From contig NZ_JAFCKQ010000037.1 in the NCBI RefSeq assembly GCF_018130215.1, forward strand, positions 1 through 64,000: a stretch of 64,000 nt of DNA. Direction: 5' to 3'. The notes beneath the pieces were generated by a model. The model saw nothing but the letters and a program-made list of their open reading frames with translations, did not search any database and was not told the origin of the DNA. Shown one piece after another: positions 25,287 to 32,788 of this stretch. How positions within the stretch are numbered: the stretch's first letter is position 1; every line of letters begins with the position of its first letter. This stretch comes from Bradyrhizobium jicamae (lineage in GTDB: Bacteria > Pseudomonadota > Alphaproteobacteria > Rhizobiales > Xanthobacteraceae). The position numbers were made by a program, and so were the translations under genes.

Positions 25287-26183
25287 ATGTCGAAACGCTT
25301 TATGATTTCGGTTGCAGCAGCGGCTCTGATCGCCGGCGCGGGCTTCGCCAATGCGCAGGGCATGTCGAAGGAATCGCCAGGGGCCGGTGGCGGCGCGACC
25401 ACGCAGCACAGCGCGCCGTCGGGCGGCGCAGCCTCGGGCACGATGCAGCACAATTCCGGCGGCATGAAGGGTTCCGAGCATTCCACGACCGGTCAATCCA
25501 CCGGCGCGAAGGGCGCGGAGTCCGACAGGGCCGGCAGCTCCAGGGGCGCGGAGGAGAACACCCAGAAGTCGAAGGGCATGAGCTCGGAGAACGAGGGCGC
25601 GCGCGACAAGAGCATGAAGGCCGAGGGCCACGAGAAGAGCGGCAGCATGAAGGCCGAGGGCCATGAGAAGAACGGCAACATGAAGGCCGAGGGTCGCGAG
25701 AAGAACGGCAACATGAACGCGGAAAGCCGCGAAGGCCGCGAACGCACCAACGCCGCCGAAAGCCGCGAAAAGAACGGCAACATGAATGCGGAAAGCCGCG
25801 AAAAGAGTGGCGCGTCGCAGACCAACCAGAATGCCCAGACCAGAACCCCGACCGACACCAACCGGGCACAGACGAACGACACCAGCCGTTCGCAAACCAC
25901 CACCGGCAACGCGGCGACCTCGGCGACGGCGGCACCGCCCGCGGAGAAGCGCACCGAGATCACGACTGCGATCAAGTCGGAGCATGTGACCGAAGTGACC
26001 AATGCGAACTTCAACATATCGGTCGGCACCCGCGTTCCGGCCGACGTGCACTTCTATCCGTTGCCGGAGCGGGTCGTGACGATCTACCCGCAATGGCGTG
26101 GCTATGATTTCATCCTGGTCCACGGACGCTACGTGATCGTGCAGCCCGAGACGCACGAGATCGTCTACATCATCGAGGGCTAG
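25287..26183 (+). CDS. Secreted DUF1236 protein with tandem 11-residue repeats
   Basis: 298 residues. The signal peptide is 1-23 (cleavage near ANA-QGM). The middle is highly hydrophilic and low in complexity, with 11-residue units in register at about 110-178, such as EGHEKSGSMKA, EGHEKNGNMKA, EGREKNGNMNA and ESREKNGNMNA. The C-terminal ~70 residues form the DUF1236 domain, with VPADVHFYPLPERVV and YVIVQPETHEIVYIIEG. DUF1236 proteins are common and uncharacterised in Bradyrhizobium. An 11-residue hydrophilic period recalls group 3 LEA desiccation proteins, but the consensus differs and the protein is exported. Expression probably depends on EcfG. Function unknown. Confidence 0.85.
   Translation: MSKRFMISVAAAALIAGAGFANAQGMSKESPGAGGGATTQHSAPSGGAASGTMQHNSGGMKGSEHSTTGQSTGAKGAESDRAGSSRGAEENTQKSKGMSSENEGARDKSMKAEGHEKSGSMKAEGHEKNGNMKAEGREKNGNMNAESREGRERTNAAESREKNGNMNAESREKSGASQTNQNAQTRTPTDTNRAQTNDTSRSQTTTGNAATSATAAPPAEKRTEITTAIKSEHVTEVTNANFNISVGTRVPADVHFYPLPERVVTIYPQWRGYDFILVHGRYVIVQPETHEIVYIIEG
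25617..25820 (+). repeat. Tandem 33-base units encoding 11-residue repeats
   Basis: About six in-frame units of 33 bases, of the form GAG-GGC-CAC-GAG-AAG-AAC-GGC-AAC-ATG-AAG-GCC with substitutions, encode the E[GS][HR]EK[NS]G[NS]M[KN]A repeat of the DUF1236 protein. One unit (REGRERTNA region) is degenerate. Near-identical DNA in the first three units suggests recent duplication. Confidence 0.8.
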
Positions 26184-26475
26184 TCTGGCCTCGACGCGAG
26201 GACGGGCATCAGGCCGTCCTCGCCCGGATGCGAACCCCGCCCCCTCCGGGCGGGGTTTTGCTTCCTGTGGACCCAACCTCAGGAAGCGGGGAGCCAACGG
26301 CTCCCGGACATGCCCTCCCAAGAAATTGGTTAACCAGCAATTTCCGTGTGTTACCGAAACTATCTAACAGCCGGGTCGAGGCTGTTGAAGACCTTCCGAA
26401 CTCACCTAAAGGCTTCCCCTGCGGCCGGTTGTTACCTATAACCCGGCCCACTTCACCCTTCGCCGGAACCCTGGA
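26184..26475 (+). other. Intergenic region with two hairpins ahead of aroQ
   Basis: The region contains a perfect 10-base inverted repeat, GCGAGGACGG/CCGTCCTCGC (26196-26205 and 26214-26223), then a terminator hairpin listed separately, then about 215 bases that should contain the aroQ promoter. I see no open frame with protein-like character. A TTAACC motif occurs near 26329, but there is no second CtrA half-site. Confidence 0.5.
26233..26260 (+). terminator. Rho-independent terminator after the DUF1236 gene
   Basis: Stem AACCCCGCCC/GGGCGGGGTT (26233-26242 and 26248-26257) with a 5-base loop and a short T-run. It lies 50 bases past the stop, immediately after another GC-rich hairpin. Confidence 0.8.
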
Positions 26476-26937
26476 ATGGCTGCTGCCGGAACGATTTATG
26501 TGCTGAACGGCCCGAACCTCAATTTGCTGGGGACGCGCGAGCCCGAGACCTACGGCCATGCCACCCTCGCCGATGTCGAGAAGCTGTGCGCGGACACTGC
26601 CAAGCAGTTCGGCCTCGCCGTCGACTGCCGGCAATCCAACCGCGAGGGCGAGCTGATCGACTTCATCCACGAGGCTCACGCCAAGAAGGCGGTCGGGATC
26701 ATCATCAATGCCGGCGGTTATTCGCACACCTCGATCGCGCTGCACGACGCGCTGGTTGCGGTGAAGATCCCCGCCGTCGAGGTTCATGTCAGCAACATCC
26801 ACGCCCGCGAGAGCTTTCGGCTTCACTCCTTCACTGCCAAGGCCGCGTTCGCGTCGCTTTGCGGCTTCGGTATCGACGGCTACCGCCTCGCGATCATGGG
26901 CCTCGCCGCCAGGATCGGCGTCAAGGCAAAGACTTAA
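26476..26937 (+). CDS. aroQ: 3-dehydroquinate dehydratase, type II
   Basis: 153 residues, the normal length for the small dodecameric type II enzyme. It shows the N-terminal motif LNGPNLNLLGTREPETYG with the active-site tyrosine, the INAGGYSHTSIALHDAL segment, and the histidine-bearing EVHVSNIHARESFR. It removes water from 3-dehydroquinate in the shikimate pathway. It is followed after 51 bases by accB and then accC, a run I recall as common in Rhizobiales. Confidence 0.96.
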   Translation: MAAAGTIYVLNGPNLNLLGTREPETYGHATLADVEKLCADTAKQFGLAVDCRQSNREGELIDFIHEAHAKKAVGIIINAGGYSHTSIALHDALVAVKIPAVEVHVSNIHARESFRLHSFTAKAAFASLCGFGIDGYRLAIMGLAARIGVKAKT

Positions 26938-26988
26938 TCGCCATTCCTGACGTTCCCCGTCACCAGATACAGATTCCGGATCAAGATC

Positions 26989-27501
26989 ATGGCGCGCCAG
27001 CCAGACGACAAATCAGCCGCAAAATCCAAGAGCGAGTCCAAGAACGAATCCAAGAGCGACGACAGCGCGCTCATTCGCGAGCTCGCGCTGCTGCTCGCCG
27101 AAACCAATCTCACCGAGATCGAGATCGAGCGCGCGGGCCTGCGCGTTCGCGTGGCGCGCAACATCAGCATTGCCGCGTCCGTGCCCGCGGGACCGATCCA
27201 GACGGCAGTCGTCGCACCGGTCGCCGCCGCACCGGCCGCTGCGCCCGCCACCGATCTCGCAAAGCATCCGGGTGTCGTTCCCTCGCCGATGGTCGGCACC
27301 GCCTATTGGTCCCCGGAGCCCGGCGCCAAGCCGTTCATTGAAGTCGGTGCGAAGGTGTCGGCCGGCCAGACGCTGCTGATCATCGAGGCGATGAAGACGA
27401 TGAATCAGATTCCGTCGCCGCGCGCCGGCACCGTGACACAGATCCTCGTCGAGGACGGCCAGCCGGTCGAATTCGGCGAACCGCTCGTGATTATCGAATG
27501 A
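26989..27501 (+). CDS. accB: Acetyl-CoA carboxylase biotin carboxyl carrier protein
   Basis: 170 residues. A basic, Lys/Ser-rich N-terminus (1-24) precedes a linker rich in Ala and Pro (about 60-90). The C-terminal biotinyl domain carries the attachment lysine in EAMKTMNQIPSP near 136 and the GTVTQILVEDGQPVEFGEPL hammerhead. It shuttles carboxybiotin between AccC and the carboxyltransferase for malonyl-CoA synthesis. It is followed by accC after 67 bases. Confidence 0.96.
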   Translation: MARQPDDKSAAKSKSESKNESKSDDSALIRELALLLAETNLTEIEIERAGLRVRVARNISIAASVPAGPIQTAVVAPVAAAPAAAPATDLAKHPGVVPSPMVGTAYWSPEPGAKPFIEVGAKVSAGQTLLIIEAMKTMNQIPSPRAGTVTQILVEDGQPVEFGEPLVIIE

Positions 27502-27557
27502 GCGAATGGGGAGTAGCGAATAGCCTCCATTCGCTATTCGCCATTCGCTGCTCGCGG
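27500..27557. repeat. Short repeated GCGAAT/ATTCGC motifs between accB and accC
   Basis: Between the two genes the hexamer ATTCGC occurs three times in direct order (ATTCGCTATTCGCCATTCGC), preceded by inverse copies GCGAATGG and GCGAATAG. Long stems are possible. Such motifs are familiar between Bradyrhizobium genes, but their role is unknown. Confidence 0.45.
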
Positions 27558-27568
27558 CTTGGAGAGAC

Positions 27569-28927
27569 ATGTTCGACAAGATCCTCATAGCCAACCGGGG
27601 CGAGATCGCGCTCCGCGTGCTGCGCGCCTGCAAGGAGCTCGGCATCGCAACCGTCGCGGTCCACTCCACCGCCGACGCCGACGCCATGCACGTGCGGCTC
27701 GCGGACGAGAGCGTCTGCATCGGGCCGCCGCCGTCGAAGGACTCCTATCTCAACGTGCCGGCGCTGCTCGCGGCCTGCGAGATCACCGGCGCGGATGCCG
27801 TGCATCCCGGCTACGGCTTCCTGTCCGAGAATGCGCGCTTCGCCGAGATCCTGGCCGACCACAATCTGGATTTCATCGGACCGAAGGCCGAGCACATCCG
27901 CCTGATGGGCGACAAGATCGAGGCCAAGAAGACGGCGAAGCGGCTCGGCATTCCCGTGGTGCCCGGCTCCGACGGCGCGGTGACCGCGGACGACGACGCC
28001 ATGGCGATCGCCAAGGCGATCGGCTTCCCGGTGCTGGTCAAGGCTGCCGCCGGCGGCGGTGGACGCGGCATGAAGGTCGCCCAGACCGAGGCCGATCTGG
28101 CGCTCGCGCTGTCGACCGCGGCCAACGAGGCCAAGTCGGCTTTCGGAGACGCCTCGGTCTATCTGGAGAAATACCTGCAGAAGCCGCGCCATATCGAGAT
28201 CCAGATTCTCGGCGACGGCCGCGGCGGCGCGATCCATCTTGGAGAGCGCGACTGCTCGCTGCAGCGCCGTCACCAGAAGGTCTGGGAAGAAGGCCCCTCA
28301 CCCGTGCTCGCCGCCGCCGCCCGCGCCAGGATCGGCGAGACCTGCGCCAAGGCGATGCGGGACATGAAGTATCTCGGCGTCGGCACCATCGAATTCCTCT
28401 ACGAGGACGGCGAGTTCTACTTCATCGAGATGAACACGCGCATCCAGGTCGAGCATCCCGTCACCGAGAGCATCACCGACATCGACCTCGTTCTGGAGCA
28501 GATCCGGATTGCGGCCGGCGGCGAACTGCCGGCCCGCCAGGACGAGATCTCGATCATCGGCCACGCCATCGAGTGCCGCATCAATGCCGAGAACCCGCAG
28601 ACTTTCCGTCCCTCGCCCGGCCGGATCACGCAATTCCATCCGCCCGGCGGCCTCGGCGTACGGATCGATTCGGCGGTCTACCAAGGCTACATGATACCGC
28701 CCTACTACGATTCGCTTGTCGGCAAGCTGATCGTGCACGGCAAGACCCGCGGCGAATGCCTGATGCGGCTGCGCCGGGCCCTCGACGAGATGGTGGTCGA
28801 CGGCATCGAGACCACGCTGCCGCTGTTCCGCGCGCTGGTCCGCGAGCCCGACATCATCGAGGGCGATTATCACATCCACTGGCTCGAGCAGTATCTTGCC
28901 GGAAAGCCCGGCGACGCTGCAAAATAA
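27569..28927 (+). CDS. accC: Acetyl-CoA carboxylase biotin carboxylase subunit
   Basis: 452 residues, standard length. The N-terminal domain begins MFDKILIANRGEIALRV and has HPGYGFLSENARFAE. The ATP-grasp domain carries KAAAGGGGRGMKV, the HIEIQILGD and ERDCSLQRRHQKV segments, and EMNTRIQVEHPVTE with the catalytic arginine. The C-terminal domain contains GHAIECRINAENP. It carboxylates the biotin of AccB using ATP and bicarbonate, the first step of fatty acid synthesis. Confidence 0.97.
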   Translation: MFDKILIANRGEIALRVLRACKELGIATVAVHSTADADAMHVRLADESVCIGPPPSKDSYLNVPALLAACEITGADAVHPGYGFLSENARFAEILADHNLDFIGPKAEHIRLMGDKIEAKKTAKRLGIPVVPGSDGAVTADDDAMAIAKAIGFPVLVKAAAGGGGRGMKVAQTEADLALALSTAANEAKSAFGDASVYLEKYLQKPRHIEIQILGDGRGGAIHLGERDCSLQRRHQKVWEEGPSPVLAAAARARIGETCAKAMRDMKYLGVGTIEFLYEDGEFYFIEMNTRIQVEHPVTESITDIDLVLEQIRIAAGGELPARQDEISIIGHAIECRINAENPQTFRPSPGRITQFHPPGGLGVRIDSAVYQGYMIPPYYDSLVGKLIVHGKTRGECLMRLRRALDEMVVDGIETTLPLFRALVREPDIIEGDYHIHWLEQYLAGKPGDAAK

Positions 28928-29024
28928 TGCGGCACCGTGGAACCCGGGCCTTCCCTGGACGTATACAGGCGTTAAGGGATTTCCACGGGGACGCATTGAG
29001 CTCCATTGATATGGCAAGACAGCC

Positions 29025-30551
29025 GTGACGCCGGTTTCGCGACGGCGCACTGCTTTGCAGATCCTCCTGCTGTCGGTGGGATTCGTCGTGCTGGTCGCGA
29101 TCAGCGTGGCCTCGGTGCTGCTGGTCAACCAGGCGCGCGAAGACAACGCCTGGGTCGTCCATACCGTCGAGGTCGAGAGCCAGCTCGCCAATCTCCTGCT
29201 CGAGGTTCGCCGCGCCGAGAGCGCGACGCGCGCGTATCTCCTGACCTCGGCGCCGCAATATCTGGCGGAGTACCAGACCGCTGCTGCGGGAATCCCGGCC
29301 GCGCTCGAGCATCTCGCGAAGATCACCGCCGACAACCCGACACAGGTCAACAACGGCGCCAAGCTCAGGGCCGCGGTCGAAAAACGGCTGGCCGAATACG
29401 CGCTCGGCGTCGAGCGCGTCAAGAACAACGACGTCGCCACCGGCGTCGACCTCCTGCGCAATGCCACCTCGACCGATGCGGTGGAAGCGATCGCCCGGAT
29501 CAGCAGCGACATGCGCGCCGAGGAGGATCGGCTGTTTGCAATGCGCACGGCGACTGCCGACAGGACCCAGGTCCTGGCCTCCTCGGTCACCATCGCCGGC
29601 TCCTGCATGGTGCTGGCGCTCGCCGGCTTCTCGATCGTTCTGGTCCGTCGTTCTTCGCGCGCCCGCGACGACGCCGAGGCCAGGCTGCGCGATGTCAACG
29701 TCACTCTCGAAGCGACCGTCGACGAGCGCACCGCGGACCTGCGCGAAGCCAACGAGGAGATCCAGCGCTTCGCTTACATCGTCAGCCACGATTTGCGCTC
29801 GCCGCTGGTCAACATCATGGGCTTCACCAGCGAGCTGGAGGAACTGCGCAGCGACATCTTCAAGCGCATCGCCACGCTCGGTCGCAACGCCTCGCTTCAG
29901 CCGACGTTGCCTGACGCCAATGATGCCGTAGAGCCCGAGCTCGACGAGGGCGACAAGCAGCTCTCGAACGACTTCGACGAATCACTCGGCTTCATCAAAT
30001 CCTCGATCGCCAAGATGGATCGGCTGATATCCGCGATCCTCAATCTGACCCGGGAAGGCCGCCGCGAATTCAAGCCGGAACGGATCGACGTCCGCGAACT
30101 GATCGACGGCATTGTCAAGACGGTCGCCCACCAGGCCGCGGAGAGCAGCACCACCATCAAGCTCGGCGCGCTGCCGAACCTCGTCAGCGACCGCCTTGCG
30201 CTGGAGCAGATCTTCTCCAACCTGATCGACAATGCCCTGAAGTACCTCAAGGACGGCGTCCCCGGCGAGATTTCGGTCGCGGGCCGCACCAAGCTCGGCT
30301 TTGCCATCTTCGAGGTCACGGACAACGGCCGCGGCATCGACCCGAAGGATCATCAGCGTATCTTCGACCTGTTCCGCCGCGCGGGAACCCAGGACAAGCC
30401 CGGACAAGGCATCGGCCTCGCCCATGTCCGCGCACTTGTGCGCCGACTGGGAGGCACCATGTCGTTAGCGTCGGAGCTTCACAATGGCAGCACGTTCACG
30501 ATAACACTGCCTATCAAATGGACAGGCAGGAACCGGGATCGAGAGTCATGA
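29025..30551 (+). CDS. Sensor histidine kinase with CHASE3 domain
   Basis: 508 residues from GTG 29025. Transmembrane helices at about 10-32 and 183-205 flank a periplasmic CHASE3-like helical domain containing RRAESATRAYLLTSAPQYL. A short coiled coil (LEATVDERTADLREANEEIQ) leads to the HisKA box YIVSHDLRSPLVNIMGF, phospho-acceptor His near 255. An acidic stretch of about 60 residues separates this from the second HisKA helix. The HATPase domain has NLIDNALKYL, VTDNGRGIDPKDHQRIFDLF and GQGIGLAHVRALVRRLGG. The stop overlaps the next start (ATGA), so it is translated together with the receiver gene. Signal unknown. Confidence 0.92.
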   Translation: MTPVSRRRTALQILLLSVGFVVLVAISVASVLLVNQAREDNAWVVHTVEVESQLANLLLEVRRAESATRAYLLTSAPQYLAEYQTAAAGIPAALEHLAKITADNPTQVNNGAKLRAAVEKRLAEYALGVERVKNNDVATGVDLLRNATSTDAVEAIARISSDMRAEEDRLFAMRTATADRTQVLASSVTIAGSCMVLALAGFSIVLVRRSSRARDDAEARLRDVNVTLEATVDERTADLREANEEIQRFAYIVSHDLRSPLVNIMGFTSELEELRSDIFKRIATLGRNASLQPTLPDANDAVEPELDEGDKQLSNDFDESLGFIKSSIAKMDRLISAILNLTREGRREFKPERIDVRELIDGIVKTVAHQAAESSTTIKLGALPNLVSDRLALEQIFSNLIDNALKYLKDGVPGEISVAGRTKLGFAIFEVTDNGRGIDPKDHQRIFDLFRRAGTQDKPGQGIGLAHVRALVRRLGGTMSLASELHNGSTFTITLPIKWTGRNRDRES

Positions 30552-30988
30552 GCAATCCAGTCACCATCATCATGGTCGAGGACGATGAGGGCCATGCCCG
30601 CCTGATTGAGCGCAATATCCGGCGATCAGGTGTCAACAATGAGATCATCCCGTTCATGAACGGTACAGCGGCCGTCAATTACCTGTTCGGCAAGGATGGG
30701 ACAGGCGTCGAGCGCAAGGGCGATGCACTGCTCATCCTGCTCGATCTCAATCTGCCTGACATGACCGGCATCGATATCTTGAAGCGGGTCAAGGAGAACA
30801 AGTATCTCAAATCGACGCCGGTTGTGGTGCTGACCACGACGGACGATTCCCAGGAGATCAAGCGCTGCTACGAACTCGGTTGCAACGTCTACATTACCAA
30901 GCCGGTGAATTACGAGAGCTTCGCCAACGCTATTCGCCAGCTCGGCCTGTTCTTCTCCGTGATTCAGGTACCGCCAGCTTCCGCATGA
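30548..30988 (+). CDS. Single-domain response regulator, Rcp1-like
   Basis: 146 residues from the ATG at 30548, fixed by the ATGA overlap with the kinase stop. A single receiver domain has the acidic pocket MVEDDEGHARLIERN at the start, the phospho-acceptor Asp in LLDLNLPDMTG near 66, TTDDS for the threonine position, and the lysine in VYITKPVNYESF. There is no output domain. The sequence resembles cyanobacterial/rhizobial Rcp1 receivers that partner kinases of the CHASE3 or phytochrome class. It may relay phosphate to the receiver-kinase gene that follows with another ATGA overlap. Confidence 0.93.
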   Translation: MSNPVTIIMVEDDEGHARLIERNIRRSGVNNEIIPFMNGTAAVNYLFGKDGTGVERKGDALLILLDLNLPDMTGIDILKRVKENKYLKSTPVVVLTTTDDSQEIKRCYELGCNVYITKPVNYESFANAIRQLGLFFSVIQVPPASA

Positions 30989-32070
30989 CCAGCGCGACGC
31001 CGACACTGCTCTATATCGATGACGATCCGGCGCTGGCGCGCCTGGTCGACCGCGGGCTGACACGCGCGGGCTTCAAGGTCGTGCACGCCGCCGACGGGCG
31101 GCAGGGCCTCGACCGTCTCGCCCAGGGCGGCATCGACGTCATCGCGCTCGACCAGTACATGCCTGGCCTCGACGGGCTGGAGACGCTGGAACAGATCCTG
31201 AAGATCGCCGACGCGCCGCCGGTGGTGTTCGTCACCGCCTCGCAGGACTCCGCGATCGCCGTCACCGCGCTGAAGGCCGGCGCGGCGGACTACCTCGTGA
31301 AGGACGCAAGGGGTGAGTTCATCCCCCTGCTCCAGGTCGCGGTCAACACTGCAATCCGACGGGCCGCGATCCAGAAGGCGCGCGATGAGGCGGAAGCCGA
31401 GGTGCACGCCTCGCGTGACCGCTACGCGGCGCTCGCCGCCGAGCGCGAAGTGCTGCTGCGCGAGGTCAACCACCGCGTCGGCAATTCGCTGCAGATCATC
31501 GCCTCGCTGCTGCATCTGCAGGCCAACTCCACCCGCCAGAACGACGTCAAGGCGGCCCTGACCAACGCGATGGGCCGCGTCGCCGCGGTGGCCCAGGTGC
31601 ATCGTCGCCTCTACACGTCCCATGACTTCAAGTCGGTGATGCTGAACCAGTATCTGGAGGCGCTGCTCGAGGATCTCCGGCGCTCGGCCGAAGGCAACCG
31701 GATGTCGCGGCTGACCCTGAAGGCCGACCCGATCGAGATCGATCCCGATCGCGCTGTTGCAATCGGCATCATCGTCAACGAGCTGGTGATGAACGCGGTG
31801 AAGTATGCCTATCCCGACGGCGCCGGCCCGATCCATGTCGAGCTGAAGCCGCAAGGCGATGATGTCCTGCTGTCGATCAGCGATGACGGCGTCGGTTTTG
31901 GCGACAATGACGATCCGCGCGGTACCGGCATGGGGCAGCGCATCGTGACGGCGATGGCCTCCAAGCTCGACGCCTTTGTCGAGCGCGATCCCAACCACAG
32001 CGGCACGAAGGTGCTGGTCCGCTTCCGCCGTATCCCCGCAGCGCCGCAGGCCTGCGCTGCGGCGAAATAG
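30985..32070 (+). CDS. Receiver-HisKA_2 hybrid sensor kinase
   Basis: 361 residues from ATG 30985, which overlaps the preceding stop (ATGA). An N-terminal receiver (about 6-120) has YIDDDPALARLV and the acceptor Asp in IALDQYMPG near 56. A short helix leads to a HisKA_2 domain with REVNHRVGNSLQIIASLLH (His near 163), then an HATPase with IIVNELVMNAVKYAYP and SDDGVGFGDNDDPRGTGMG. It has no membrane segment, so it is cytoplasmic. Kinases of this group often act in alphaproteobacterial general stress signalling, but there is no PhyR/NepR gene here. It is the terminal gene of a three-gene sensory operon. Confidence 0.92.
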   Translation: MTSATPTLLYIDDDPALARLVDRGLTRAGFKVVHAADGRQGLDRLAQGGIDVIALDQYMPGLDGLETLEQILKIADAPPVVFVTASQDSAIAVTALKAGAADYLVKDARGEFIPLLQVAVNTAIRRAAIQKARDEAEAEVHASRDRYAALAAEREVLLREVNHRVGNSLQIIASLLHLQANSTRQNDVKAALTNAMGRVAAVAQVHRRLYTSHDFKSVMLNQYLEALLEDLRRSAEGNRMSRLTLKADPIEIDPDRAVAIGIIVNELVMNAVKYAYPDGAGPIHVELKPQGDDVLLSISDDGVGFGDNDDPRGTGMGQRIVTAMASKLDAFVERDPNHSGTKVLVRFRRIPAAPQACAAAK

Positions 32071-32087
32071 CCGGCCTCGGCGTTATC

Positions 32088-32429
32088 TCACTCGTGCTGC
32101 GTCCGGTGCCGCCGCGTCCTGTGCGGGCTGCAATCGCGGCACGGCGCGCCGAACACCACCTGCGACGGATAGGGTCGCGCAGAGCGCCATGGCGTCGCTC
32201 CGAACAGGCCCGCCGCCCCGAAGCCCGCGCTAAAGGGATCGGCGGCAAAGTTGCCGGGGAAATAGCCATTGGTGCGAAAATCGCGATCGTCGTCCCGGCC
32301 GTCGAAATACCAGCCGCTGGTGTAGCCGTAGCGCACCGGGCGCTCCTGCGCGGATGATGTTCCGGCACAGAGCATGACGGCGATGCCGGCAAGCAGGAGT
32401 TTTGCTGCGGTCATGGCACGGATCCTCAT
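32088..32429 (-). CDS. Small secreted protein, function unknown, last gene of the efflux operon
   Basis: 113 residues with a signal peptide (about 1-27, ending GTSSA-QE). The mature part is rich in Arg, Tyr, Phe and Gly (GYTSGWYFDGRDDDRDFR), with a pair of cysteines in GAPCRDCSPH near the end. I recognise no family. Its ATG at 32429 overlaps the stop of the upstream gene (ATGA), implying translational coupling to the efflux operon. It ends 17 bases from the convergent receiver-kinase gene. An ATG at 32414 is a second possible start. Confidence 0.65.
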   Translation of the reverse strand: MRIRAMTAAKLLLAGIAVMLCAGTSSAQERPVRYGYTSGWYFDGRDDDRDFRTNGYFPGNFAADPFSAGFGAAGLFGATPWRSARPYPSQVVFGAPCRDCSPHRTRRHRTQHE

Positions 32430-32788
32430 GGCCGGATGGTCCCCCAGTCGCCCTTCCAGGCGATCAGATGTCCCCTGCCGAACTGCAAATACAGCCCGTC
32501 GCTGCGGTTGGACAGGATGCTTCCCTTCACGTTGGACAGCGCGAGAAACAGCTCGCTGCCCGGGCGGCCGCGCACATAAGTGAGCGGCACGCCGAGCGCC
32601 TGGCTGGCCTGGTCGACGGTCATGCCGAAGGTCAGCGGAACGTTGTTGGACCCGAGCCGTTGCTGCGCACGGGTCGCACCGGGGGACCCGCCGAGCGCGA
32701 CGATGAGACCGGTGGCCGCGATGGCCAGGAACCGCTGGAAGAACCGCTGCAAGAACAGCTTCAAGGACCGTTGCATGACCGACCTCAT
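32426..32788 (-). CDS. Small exported protein, possibly SmpA/BamE-like, coupled to the efflux operon
   Basis: 120 residues from ATG 32788, which overlaps the outer-membrane factor stop (ATGA). A basic N-terminus and hydrophobic stretch (about 20-42) form a signal peptide ending near TRA-QQ. The mature part contains FGMTVDQASQALGVPLTYV, followed by beta-rich sequence ending GLYLQFGRGHLIAWKGDW. The order of a helical 'GMT..QA...LG.P' segment followed by strands recalls the SmpA/OmlA (BamE) fold, but there is no lipobox and the match is by eye only. It may be a periplasmic accessory to the efflux pump. An ATG at 32776 is a second possible start. Confidence 0.65.
   Translation of the reverse strand: MRSVMQRSLKLFLQRFFQRFLAIAATGLIVALGGSPGATRAQQRLGSNNVPLTFGMTVDQASQALGVPLTYVRGRPGSELFLALSNVKGSILSNRSDGLYLQFGRGHLIAWKGDWGTIRP

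Noticed and set aside
26320..26350. CtrA site (TTAA-N7-TTAA) ahead of aroQ
   Set aside because: TTAACC is present but the second half reads TTTC instead of TTAA, so the match is only half a site.
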